A stretch of DNA of 64,000 nucleotides from positions 1 to 64,000 of the forward strand of contig NZ_WTWX01000016.1 of assembly GCF_009870785.1 (NCBI RefSeq), written 5' to 3'. Source of the stretch: Paenibacillus sp. An7 (lineage in GTDB: Bacteria; Bacillota; Bacilli; Paenibacillales; Paenibacillaceae). A program made the translations under genes and the position numbers. Positions 26,381-34,658 of the stretch are shown in pieces. The stretch's first letter is position 1, and every line of letters begins with the position of its first letter. The notes beneath the pieces are model-generated. The model was not told the origin of the DNA. It worked only from the letters and a program-made list of their open reading frames with translations, and searched no databases.

Positions 26381-26438
26381 CCCGTTAAGTAATGACAAAT
26401 TATCCTAAATATAGAACCTCTGGAGGGTTGGTTACACT

Positions 26439-28508
26439 ATGGTACAAAACTTATGGGACAACGAGAAAGCGAAGCAACTGAATAAAGGGCTTGATGAACT
26501 TGTGTATCGCTCCAATCTTATTGGAACGGATCGCCGTGTATGTAATTGGGGCGGGGGAAATACGTCAACGAAAACGGGGATTAAGGATTTTCGAGGAAGA
26601 GATATAGAGGTCATGTATGTAAAAGGCAGCGGATCTGATCTTGGCACCATGCAAGCAAAACATTTTACGGGACTTCGGCTTGAAGATATCAATCCTTTGT
26701 ATGAATTAGATGAGATGCCTGACGAAGAAATGGTGGCATACCTCAGCAATTGTATGATTGATTCAAAACATCCAAGGGCATCGATTGAAACTTTGCTTCA
26801 TGCATTTCTGCCATTTCCACAGGTTGACCATACACACCCGGATGCCATTATTAGTATCTGCTGTGCAGATAACGGACGCGAAATCGCCCGTGAAATATAT
26901 GGAGATCGATTCGTGTGGGTTCCTTATATTCGGCCAGGTTTTACGTTGTCAAAAATGATTGCAGAAGGTGTCAGAAATCACCCTGATGCGGAACTAGTGC
27001 TTATGGAGAAACATGGATTGGTTACATGGGGAAACACTTCTGAAGAGACGTATGCGAAGACAATTCGCGTGATTCAAGAGGCAGAAGACTATATTGAACG
27101 CCTGGCACAGGAGAAAAAGACTTTTGGAGGAGCACGCTATTCATCGCTTAGTGAGGAAGAACGCCGCGCAGCAGCAACAGCGATCATGCCTTTGATTCGA
27201 GGAGCTGTCAGTGATGAGAAGAAAATGATTTTGACGTATGACGATGGAGAGGATGTATTAACCTTCGTCAATGGAATCAACTCGAAAGCTTTGTCACAGG
27301 TCGGTGCAGCATGCCCTGATCACTTGGTACATACCAAAGTGGTTCCTTTATTCGTGGAATGGGAACCGAAATTAGAAAATATAGACCAATTGAAACTAAT
27401 CTTATCTGAAGAAATCCAGCAGTATAAACAGAATTACAAAGCCTATTTCCAGCGTAATAAACAGGAAGGAGATCAGATGTTTGAAAGTGCACCGCGCGTC
27501 ATTTTGATTCCGGGTATCGGGATGATTAATACAGGAAAAAGCCATGCTCATTCACGAATTAGCGGTGCACTTTACCATAGGGCAATTGCTGTAATGAGAG
27601 GCGCTACTGCTCTGGGAGAATTTGTATCTCTCAGCGAAAATGAATCGTATAATGTGGAGTACTGGCCGCTTGAACTGTATAAATTATCACTCGCACCAAA
27701 AGAAACCGAATTCTCGCGTCAAGTTGCGCTCATTACAGGTGGTGCGGGCGGAATTGGCAGTGAGACGGCAAGGGTGCTGGTATCCGAAGGGGCACATGTG
27801 GCTATTGCTGACCTGAACTTTGAAGGAGCTCAGCGTGTGGCTGCAGAGATTAATGCGGAGTACGGAGACGGCAGGGCTCTTGCTATACAAATGGATGTGA
27901 CAAGCGAAGAGCAAATTAAAGAAGCCTATTCTCAGTGTGCACTGACTTATGGCGGTGTTGACATTATTGTCAATAATGCAGGACTTGCAACCTCAAGTCC
28001 GTTTGATGAAACCTCCTTACAAGAATGGAATTTAAATATAAATGTGTTAGGAACAGGATATTTTCTAGTTGCCCGCGAAGCTTTTAAGGTAATGAAAGAG
28101 CAGGGGCTTGGAGGCAGCATGGTCTTCATTGGTTCTAAGAATTCAATTTACGCCGGTAAAAATGTGACCGCTTACAGTTCTGCAAAAGCACTTGAAGCTC
28201 ACTTAGCTCGGTGTATTGCGGCAGAAGGCGGGGAATACGGAATTCGCGTAAATACGATTTTACCGGATGCCATCTTACAAGGTTCTGCGATATGGAATTC
28301 CAACTGGCGTAATGAGCGAGCTGAAGCTTACGGAATCGAACCGGACCAGCTCGAAGAACATTACCGCAAGCGGACAACACTGCTCGTTAATATTTATCCA
28401 AGAGATATAGCGGAAGGTGTTGCTTTCTTTGCTTCATCCAAAGCAGAAAAAACAACAGGGTGTATGTTGACAATTGATGGCGGAGTACCCGCAGCCTTTA
28501 CGCGTTAA
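26439..28508 (+). CDS. rhaEW: Bifunctional rhamnulose-1-phosphate aldolase/lactaldehyde dehydrogenase
   Basis: 689 residues in two parts. The N-terminal class II aldolase (about 1-410, with the zinc stretch FPQVDHTHPDAI and MEKHGLVTWG) cleaves rhamnulose 1-phosphate to DHAP and L-lactaldehyde. The C-terminal short-chain dehydrogenase (about 425-685) has ALITGGAGGIGSETAR, NNAGLA and the YSSAKALEA active-site Tyr/Lys, and acts on lactaldehyde. This is the fusion known as RhaEW (YuxG) in B. subtilis. GGAGGG lies 12 bases upstream of the ATG. First gene of the operon. Confidence 0.92.
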   Translation: MVQNLWDNEKAKQLNKGLDELVYRSNLIGTDRRVCNWGGGNTSTKTGIKDFRGRDIEVMYVKGSGSDLGTMQAKHFTGLRLEDINPLYELDEMPDEEMVAYLSNCMIDSKHPRASIETLLHAFLPFPQVDHTHPDAIISICCADNGREIAREIYGDRFVWVPYIRPGFTLSKMIAEGVRNHPDAELVLMEKHGLVTWGNTSEETYAKTIRVIQEAEDYIERLAQEKKTFGGARYSSLSEEERRAAATAIMPLIRGAVSDEKKMILTYDDGEDVLTFVNGINSKALSQVGAACPDHLVHTKVVPLFVEWEPKLENIDQLKLILSEEIQQYKQNYKAYFQRNKQEGDQMFESAPRVILIPGIGMINTGKSHAHSRISGALYHRAIAVMRGATALGEFVSLSENESYNVEYWPLELYKLSLAPKETEFSRQVALITGGAGGIGSETARVLVSEGAHVAIADLNFEGAQRVAAEINAEYGDGRALAIQMDVTSEEQIKEAYSQCALTYGGVDIIVNNAGLATSSPFDETSLQEWNLNINVLGTGYFLVAREAFKVMKEQGLGGSMVFIGSKNSIYAGKNVTAYSSAKALEAHLARCIAAEGGEYGIRVNTILPDAILQGSAIWNSNWRNERAEAYGIEPDQLEEHYRKRTTLLVNIYPRDIAEGVAFFASSKAEKTTGCMLTIDGGVPAAFTR

Positions 28509-28559
28509 ATCGGTAAGAGTCATTTGTTTTGTGCTTCATATTCGAAGGAGGGAACAGAT

Positions 28560-29780
28560 TTGAAGGATAAAGCCTATGCACTATTCGAAGAGCAACAGTT
28601 AGCCAGAGGAATCGATGTGAGTTATGTAAAACAAAAGCTAGCCGAGCTAAAAATTGAAACTCCTTCTTGGGGTTATGGAGATTCCGGTACACGTTTCAAA
28701 GTATTCCAGAAAGAAGGAGTTCCGCGCAATCCTTTTGAGAAAATGGAAGATGCTGCTGTGGTCCATAGGCTGACAGGGCTCGCTCCGACTGTGGCCATTC
28801 ACATCCCTTGGGATCAAGTGGATGACTATAGTAAACTGCGCTCTCACGCGGAAAATCTCGGACTGCACATTGGAGCTGTTAATCCGAATTTGTTCCAGGC
28901 AGATGAGTACATGCTGGGAAGTGTAACGAACAGCGACAGCAGAATTCGGCGCATGGCAACCGATCATCTTCTTGCCTGTGTAGATATCGCGAAAGAGACG
29001 GGTTCGAAAGATGTATCTTTGTGGTTTGCCGATGGAACCAACTATCCAGGTCAAGGCGACATTCGTAAGCGCAAAGGTTGGATGCAGGAAGCATTACAGG
29101 AAATGTACCAGGCACTAGCTCCAGATATGCGGATGCTGATAGAGTATAAATGTTTTGAACCTGCTTTTTATCATACCGATCTGGCAGATTGGGGCATGGC
29201 TTACAATATGGCGATGAAGCTTGGGGATCAGGCCCAAGTGCTAGTTGATACGGGACATCATCTCCCTGGAGCAAATATCGAACATATTGTAGCTTACCTG
29301 CTGGATGAGAAAAGACTAGGCGGTTTTCATTTTAACAGCCGTAAATATGCCGATGATGATCTTATCGTTGGTACCGTCAACCCATATGAATTATTCCTTA
29401 TTTTTTATCAGATTCTGCAAGGAAGCATGGATGATGATGAAGGAATACGAAGCGGTGTAGACCATATCGCTTATATGCTGGATCAATCTCATAACATTGA
29501 ACAGAAGATTCCTGCCATGATTCGTTCCGTACTCAATGTTCAGACACAATACGCTAAAGCACTGCTTGTAGATCATGAGGAAGTAGCAGCTGCTCAAAAA
29601 AATAATGATGTACTTGCTGCTGAACATGCAGTAAGAAAAGCATTTGAGTTCGATGTTACTCCATTACTTCATGCTGTGCGTGAAGAACAAGGACTTCCAG
29701 TGGATCCTATGGAAGCCTATCTAAACAGCCGTTATACTGCAGAAATTGCTGGGCGCGGCAAAGGAGGGGCTAGCTGGTGA
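28560..29780 (+). CDS. rhaI: L-rhamnose isomerase, RhaI type
   Basis: 406 residues. It resembles the RhaI (P. stutzeri/Gram-positive subtype) rather than the E. coli RhaA. It converts L-rhamnose to L-rhamnulose. Metal and active-site stretches are HIPWDQVDDY (about 80-89), MLIEYKCFEPAFYHTD, VDTGHHLPGANIEH and GGFHFNSRKYADDDL. The TTG at 28560 follows AAGGAGGG by 7 bases; no ATG fits. Its stop overlaps the rhaB GTG (GTGA), so translation is coupled. Confidence 0.9.
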   Translation: MKDKAYALFEEQQLARGIDVSYVKQKLAELKIETPSWGYGDSGTRFKVFQKEGVPRNPFEKMEDAAVVHRLTGLAPTVAIHIPWDQVDDYSKLRSHAENLGLHIGAVNPNLFQADEYMLGSVTNSDSRIRRMATDHLLACVDIAKETGSKDVSLWFADGTNYPGQGDIRKRKGWMQEALQEMYQALAPDMRMLIEYKCFEPAFYHTDLADWGMAYNMAMKLGDQAQVLVDTGHHLPGANIEHIVAYLLDEKRLGGFHFNSRKYADDDLIVGTVNPYELFLIFYQILQGSMDDDEGIRSGVDHIAYMLDQSHNIEQKIPAMIRSVLNVQTQYAKALLVDHEEVAAAQKNNDVLAAEHAVRKAFEFDVTPLLHAVREEQGLPVDPMEAYLNSRYTAEIAGRGKGGASW

Positions 29781-31255
29781 GTGTCCTAGCCTTTGATTTG
29801 GGAGCCAGCAGCGGGAGAGCAGTCCTTGGACTGCTCCGTGACTCTCGCATGGAGATAAGGGAAGTGCATCGATTTAGTAATAATCCGGTTTTTACTGGGG
29901 AACACATGCACTGGGATATTTTGCGAATTTTGCATGAAATCAAACAAGGGTTGCTGAGAACAAAACAAGCGGGAGATAAGGTAAGCAGTGTCGGTATTGA
30001 CTCGTGGGCTGTTGATTTTGGGATTCTTGGCAGGGACGGCGAGCTGCTCGGAAATCCATACCATTACCGTGATACGCAGACAAACGGTGTAATGGAAGAA
30101 GTGCTGAATACAATACCAGCAGAACATATTTTTCAAAAAACAGGGATTCAATTTCTTCCGTTCAATACCATTTATCAGCTTGCTGCCTTGAAAAAACGGG
30201 ACTCTTATCTGCTGAGAGAAGGGGCGCACCTGCTGATGATTCCAGATTTACTCCGTTATTTTCTGACAGGAGAAAAACAGCATGAATTCACAAACGCCAC
30301 GACAACCCAGCTGTTTAATCCCGTCATGAATGATTGGGATAGGGAACTAATCAAGCAGATCGGCATACCGGAAGAATGGTTTGGCCCCATTGCTCTGCCA
30401 GGCACGGAAGCAGGGATGCTTCGTTCTGAAGTGACCAAAGAACTCGGCATACTTCCCCTTCCCTTCATTGCGGTGGCAGAACATGATACGGGCTCAGCAA
30501 TTGCTGCGGTCCCAGCGACGGATGGTCCTTTTGCTTACTTAAGCTGCGGTACTTGGTCTCTCATGGGTACTGAGGTAAAAGCACCGATCATTAATGAACA
30601 GACGCTTTCAAGTAATTTTACGAATGAAGGCGGTGTAGGTCATACTTATCGTCTCTTGAAAAATATTATGGGATTGTGGATTTTTCAAGAGACGATAAGA
30701 GAGTGGGAAAGAGAAGGGCATGATGTGAATTATGATAAACTTCTTCATTTAGCTGAGCAGGCTGTTCCTTTTCAGCAATTTATAGACCCAGATCATTCCA
30801 TGTTTCTTCCAGCAGGGAACATGACTTCGAGAATACAAGAATATTGTATAAAGACCAATCAACGTCCGCCACAAACGCAAGGAGAGATCATTCGATGTAT
30901 ACTGGAAAGTCTCGCAATGAAATATCGGTATGTATATGAGCTGACAGAGCAGGTGTCTGAACAATCTTTCGGCGGGCTTCATATGGTCGGCGGAGGTATT
31001 CATAATCAGCTTTTATGTAAGTGGACTGCGAGTGCCCTTGGCAAGCCTGTATATGCTGGGCCTGTAGAAGCAAGCGCGATTGGAAATATTATTGTACAAT
31101 GGATAAATGAAGGCGTTTTCAAATCCCTGAATGAAGCGAGAAAGGCAGTAAAGGAATCATTTCCAGTACTTACGTATGAACCGGAGAACGCAGAGGCTTG
31201 GAAAGAAGCTTATCAGGGATATGCAAAATATACAAACTTAGCTGCCTATGTATAG
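29777..31255 (+). CDS. rhaB: Rhamnulokinase
   Basis: 492 residues, FGGY carbohydrate kinase. It phosphorylates L-rhamnulose. The N-terminal phosphate loop is AFDLGASSGRAVLG (about 5-18), the catalytic Asp lies in GIDSWAVDFG (about 73-82), and the C-terminal nucleotide site is HMVGGGIHNQLLCKWTASA (about 401-419). The GTG start has AAAGGAGG upstream inside rhaI. With the aldolase and isomerase it completes rhamnose breakdown to DHAP and lactaldehyde. Confidence 0.92.
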   Translation: MSVLAFDLGASSGRAVLGLLRDSRMEIREVHRFSNNPVFTGEHMHWDILRILHEIKQGLLRTKQAGDKVSSVGIDSWAVDFGILGRDGELLGNPYHYRDTQTNGVMEEVLNTIPAEHIFQKTGIQFLPFNTIYQLAALKKRDSYLLREGAHLLMIPDLLRYFLTGEKQHEFTNATTTQLFNPVMNDWDRELIKQIGIPEEWFGPIALPGTEAGMLRSEVTKELGILPLPFIAVAEHDTGSAIAAVPATDGPFAYLSCGTWSLMGTEVKAPIINEQTLSSNFTNEGGVGHTYRLLKNIMGLWIFQETIREWEREGHDVNYDKLLHLAEQAVPFQQFIDPDHSMFLPAGNMTSRIQEYCIKTNQRPPQTQGEIIRCILESLAMKYRYVYELTEQVSEQSFGGLHMVGGGIHNQLLCKWTASALGKPVYAGPVEASAIGNIIVQWINEGVFKSLNEARKAVKESFPVLTYEPENAEAWKEAYQGYAKYTNLAAYV

Positions 31256-31299
31256 ACCTAACAATAAGATGAGTTTCTCTAGATAAGAGGTGTACGCTG

Positions 31300-32028
31300 A
31301 TGAAAGTCTCCCTATTTATTACTTGTTTGAGTGATGCCATCTATCCAGCGGTGGGAGAGGCCATGGTACGTATATTGGCTAAATACGGTGTCACTCTTCA
31401 ATTTCCAAACGTGCAGACCTGCTGCGGTCAACCGGCTTATAACAGCGGATATTTTGACCAAGCAAGAACAGCGGCCAGAACGATTCTGGAAGCATTTGAA
31501 GATAGTGATTTTGTAGTCTCACCTTCGGGTTCCTGCACTTACATGATTCATCACTATAAAGACTTATTTAAGGATGATCCTGTTCTAGCAGATCAAGCAA
31601 GACGCCTTGAAGCGAAAACCTATGAGTTTACACAGTTTTTAGTTCAGGTGATGGGGATTACCGATATAGGTGCTAGATTCCCTCATAAAGTAACGTATCA
31701 TCCCTCTTGTCATGGCAGTCGTTTATTAGGGGTGAAGGAAGAACCGATGGTACTTCTGGCAGGTGTCAAGGATATCGAGTTTGTTCCTCTTCCTTTTGCG
31801 GAGGATTGCTGCGGGTTTGGCGGGACCTTTGCTGTGAAAATGGCAGATATTTCAGGTGCGATGGTAACGGAAAAGGCAGAACATGTCGTCGAGACAGAAG
31901 CTGAAGTTCTAGTTGGTCTAGATATGGCATGTCTGATGAATATTGCCGGTCAGCTGCGCTTTCAAAATCAGCCGGTCCGGGTTATGCATCTTGCTGAGCT
32001 GCTATACGAAGGGGTGAAGTCTTCATGA
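31300..32028 (+). CDS. lutA: L-lactate oxidation protein LutA, cysteine-rich Fe-S subunit
   Basis: 242 residues with two CCG-type domains. Cysteine stretches are VQTCCGQPAYNSG (about 40) and FAEDCCGFGGTFAVK (about 170), with a conserved HPSCHGSRLLG (about 132-142). It forms, with LutB and LutC, the complex that oxidises L-lactate to pyruvate. It lies 44 bases after rhaB with AAGAGGTG upstream, and its stop overlaps lutB (ATGA). Its position in a rhamnose operon fits the lactate made from lactaldehyde. Confidence 0.92.
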   Translation: MKVSLFITCLSDAIYPAVGEAMVRILAKYGVTLQFPNVQTCCGQPAYNSGYFDQARTAARTILEAFEDSDFVVSPSGSCTYMIHHYKDLFKDDPVLADQARRLEAKTYEFTQFLVQVMGITDIGARFPHKVTYHPSCHGSRLLGVKEEPMVLLAGVKDIEFVPLPFAEDCCGFGGTFAVKMADISGAMVTEKAEHVVETEAEVLVGLDMACLMNIAGQLRFQNQPVRVMHLAELLYEGVKSS

Positions 32029-33536
32029 GCATGGGAGCAGGAAAACATGCCGTTAGAGAACGCGCGGAAATTGCGCTGCATGACGAATTTTTACGCAGGG
32101 CGGTACGATTTACGACAGAAAGGCTTCGTGGTGGCAAAAAGCTGGCATCCGAAGAGCATGGCAGATGGGAAGAATGGAGAGAGCGCGGAAGACAGATCAG
32201 GCTTCATACCATTGCTCATCTGGATTATTATCTGAATCTTTTTACAGAGAATGCGAGAGCAAACGGAGTTCATGTCCATTTTGCCGAGACCGGTGAGGAA
32301 GCCGTCAAGATTGCCTTACAGATCGCCAAACACCGGGAGGCTCATTCTGTCGTAAAGTCAAAATCCATGGTCACAGAAGAACTGCATCTGAATCATGCAT
32401 TGGAAGAAGCGGGAATCGAAGCGATTGAAACGGATCTCGGTGAATATATTATCCAGCTTGCCGGTGAGATGCCTTCTCACATTGTTATCCCGGCTATTCA
32501 TAAGAATAGATATCAGATTGCCGAACTATTATCCAAGGTTGCAGGAGAAACGCTGGCTCCGGATACAACCATTCTCGCAGGATTTGTGCGAAAAAAATTA
32601 CGGGAACGGTTTCTGGATGCCGATATCGGCATGACGGGATGTAATTTTGCAATTGCGGAGACAGGTTCCATGGTTCTCTTCGAAAATGAAGGGAATGCAC
32701 GGATGGTGAGCACGCTGCCGCGAACGCAGATTACACTGATGGGCATGGAGCGAATCATCCCGTCATGGGCTGATCTAGAGGTTATGGCAACCCTGCTGCC
32801 AAGATCAGCTACAGGTCAGCGTATGACGATGTATATGTCAGGTATAACGGGTCCTAAAAGGACCGAAGATGCCGATGGACCCGAACAAATGCATATCATT
32901 ATCGTGGATAACGGACGTTCTTTGCAGCTTGGTGACCCAGAGTTTCAGGAACTGCTGAACTGTATCCGCTGCGGTGCATGTCTAAACGCTTGCCCCGTTT
33001 ATCGCCATATTGGAGGTCATGCTTACGGAAGCACGTATAGCGGACCGATTGGGGCTGTCCTAACACCAGCACTAAATAAGAATGTCGCTGAGTGGGATGA
33101 TATAGCCAGTGCCTCAAGTCTCTGCGGAGCGTGTTATGAAGCTTGTCCTGTGAAAATCCCTTTACATGACATGCTTGTTTCTCTTCGCAGACGTAAAGTC
33201 GAGCAAGGGTATGGAAATAAAGCAGAAACCGCAGGAATGAAGGCTTTTGGAGCGGTCGTTAAGAAGGCTAGCCGCTTTAGTACAGCGATAAAAATGGGAC
33301 AAATTGGTCAAAAACTAGTTGTGAAAAATGGCGAAATCACCTTAAAGGCAGGACCGCTTAAGGGTTGGAACAGTTACAGAGTAGCTCCATCGCTTGCAAA
33401 ACAGTCTTTCAGACAGTCATGGAAGACGCTGGAATCTGAAATCCGGGCAGAGCATGTGGAGATGAACAACGATGTTCGCATACGAATGCAAGATATACTT
33501 AACCGTAGACAACAGGGGGACTTGCGAGATGAGTAA
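32025..33536 (+). CDS. lutB: L-lactate oxidation iron-sulfur protein LutB
   Basis: 503 residues. An N-terminal LUD domain (about 60-300) is followed by two 4Fe-4S motifs, CIRCGACLNACPVY (about 311-324) and CGACYEACPVKIP (about 366-378), and a C-terminal tail. This is the LutB/LldF layout. It begins in a 4-base overlap with lutA and ends in an 8-base overlap with lutC, so the three subunits are made together. Confidence 0.93.
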   Translation: MSMGAGKHAVRERAEIALHDEFLRRAVRFTTERLRGGKKLASEEHGRWEEWRERGRQIRLHTIAHLDYYLNLFTENARANGVHVHFAETGEEAVKIALQIAKHREAHSVVKSKSMVTEELHLNHALEEAGIEAIETDLGEYIIQLAGEMPSHIVIPAIHKNRYQIAELLSKVAGETLAPDTTILAGFVRKKLRERFLDADIGMTGCNFAIAETGSMVLFENEGNARMVSTLPRTQITLMGMERIIPSWADLEVMATLLPRSATGQRMTMYMSGITGPKRTEDADGPEQMHIIIVDNGRSLQLGDPEFQELLNCIRCGACLNACPVYRHIGGHAYGSTYSGPIGAVLTPALNKNVAEWDDIASASSLCGACYEACPVKIPLHDMLVSLRRRKVEQGYGNKAETAGMKAFGAVVKKASRFSTAIKMGQIGQKLVVKNGEITLKAGPLKGWNSYRVAPSLAKQSFRQSWKTLESEIRAEHVEMNNDVRIRMQDILNRRQQGDLRDE

Positions 33537-34254
33537 ATATGGCGAAACTTGGCTTGCGGAACTTGAACAAGAATCCCGGCGCAAACAGGATGCATTTATG
33601 CAGCATATTGCTTCTAAACTACAACGACCACAGATAAAGGAACGACCCGCCAGACCCTTTCGAGGTTCACCTGATTTTTGGAATGAAACGAATTGGGATG
33701 ACGAAAAGCGGGTTGAACAATTTTCTCTTCACTTCGAGAGTGTAGGGGGGCATGTCGCCCTCGTTTCTAACGAGCAGGAACTTCGTGCATGGATTGAGGA
33801 AAAAGCAGAAGAGCTGGAACCTAAACGGATTGTTTGTCAGGATCAAGAAGAGCTAAGGGCGCTCCACTTAGAAGATTCCATCCCCTACGCCAAAATTACC
33901 TTCTGGAATATGGAGGAAGGAAGGGATGAGAAAGTTCTGGCTGCTGAAGCGGATATTGGGATCGTGGTTGCAGATGGAGCAGCTGCCTATACCGGATCAG
34001 TGATGGTGAAGTCTTCCAAGGAAAAGGGAAGATCGGTAAGTTTACTGCCCACGGTACTGTTTCTTATTATTCCTAGAGAACGAATTCAAACGAGAATGGG
34101 CGAACTGCTTGTAGAACTCGATGAACAAGGCCGAGAAAACTTACCGGCAGGGGTGCATTTTATATCCGGACCCAGTAGGTCTTCTGATATAGAGAATGAT
34201 CTGACCATTGGAGTTCACGGTCCTGGAATCGTATATGCGATTATATTAGGTTAA
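33529..34254 (+). CDS. lutC: L-lactate oxidation protein LutC (LUD domain)
   Basis: 241 residues. The LUD domain spans about 80-240 and ends in the family motifs SLLPTVLFLIIPRERI and HFISGPSRSSDIENDLTIGV, GVHGPG. The frame is open back to 33472, but the ATG at 33529 has AGGGGG upstream, gives the normal length and overlaps the lutB stop. It is the last gene of the rha-lut operon. It is the third LutABC subunit; its own catalytic part is not settled. Confidence 0.92.
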   Translation: MSKYGETWLAELEQESRRKQDAFMQHIASKLQRPQIKERPARPFRGSPDFWNETNWDDEKRVEQFSLHFESVGGHVALVSNEQELRAWIEEKAEELEPKRIVCQDQEELRALHLEDSIPYAKITFWNMEEGRDEKVLAAEADIGIVVADGAAAYTGSVMVKSSKEKGRSVSLLPTVLFLIIPRERIQTRMGELLVELDEQGRENLPAGVHFISGPSRSSDIENDLTIGVHGPGIVYAIILG

Positions 34255-34263
34255 ATCAAAAAC

Positions 34264-34311
34264 AAGTGAAGACCTCCGAAGCTAAAAGATTGGAGGTTTC
34301 TTCACTTTTTA
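34264..34311 (+). terminator. Terminator of the rha-lut operon
   Basis: AAGTGAAG and ACCTCC pair with GGAGGT and CTTCACTT with a small bulge, followed by TTTTT. Confidence 0.85.
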
Positions 34312-34567
34312 TGTTCATCAAGCAATGGTTTGGGTAATGAATAAAACAGGGGATTAATATTTCACGTGATAAATGATGTAGGTATTTAACAATGTAAAGA
34401 GAATTGCTGTGATAAAAGTACCAAGAAAAGGTAGAAAATTCGATATTTTTCTAAATAAATATGGAACTTTTGACGTAAGGAATTATGACCTTATACCTGT
34501 TGTGCCACATTTTTCATCGTGATAGTGTAGATATGTAGGAGAGATTGAATAATCAAATCCACTTTTT

Positions 34568-34604
34568 TTTACATCAAAATGACTGGTTTACTATTATAGT
34601 CAGT
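34568..34604 (+). promoter_or_regulatory. Probable promoter/operator of the P450 gene
   Basis: The 404-base gap before the P450 gene has no coding frame. TTTACA (34568-34573), 18 bases, TATTAT (34592-34597) is a fair sigma-A promoter. A short dyad, TGACT (34580-34584) and AGTCA (34598-34602), brackets the -10 box. FatR/Bm3R1-type repressors use longer palindromes, so the operator reading is tentative. Confidence 0.35.
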
Positions 34605-34658
34605 TAGTTCTAGGGAGCAAGAATGAATTATTAATGAAGGATAACGGAGGGAAATGTA

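Noticed and set aside
26134-26388. Open frame crossing the rha promoter region
   Set aside because: It covers the dyads and the -10 box and has no ribosome binding site; promoter sequence explains the stretch better.
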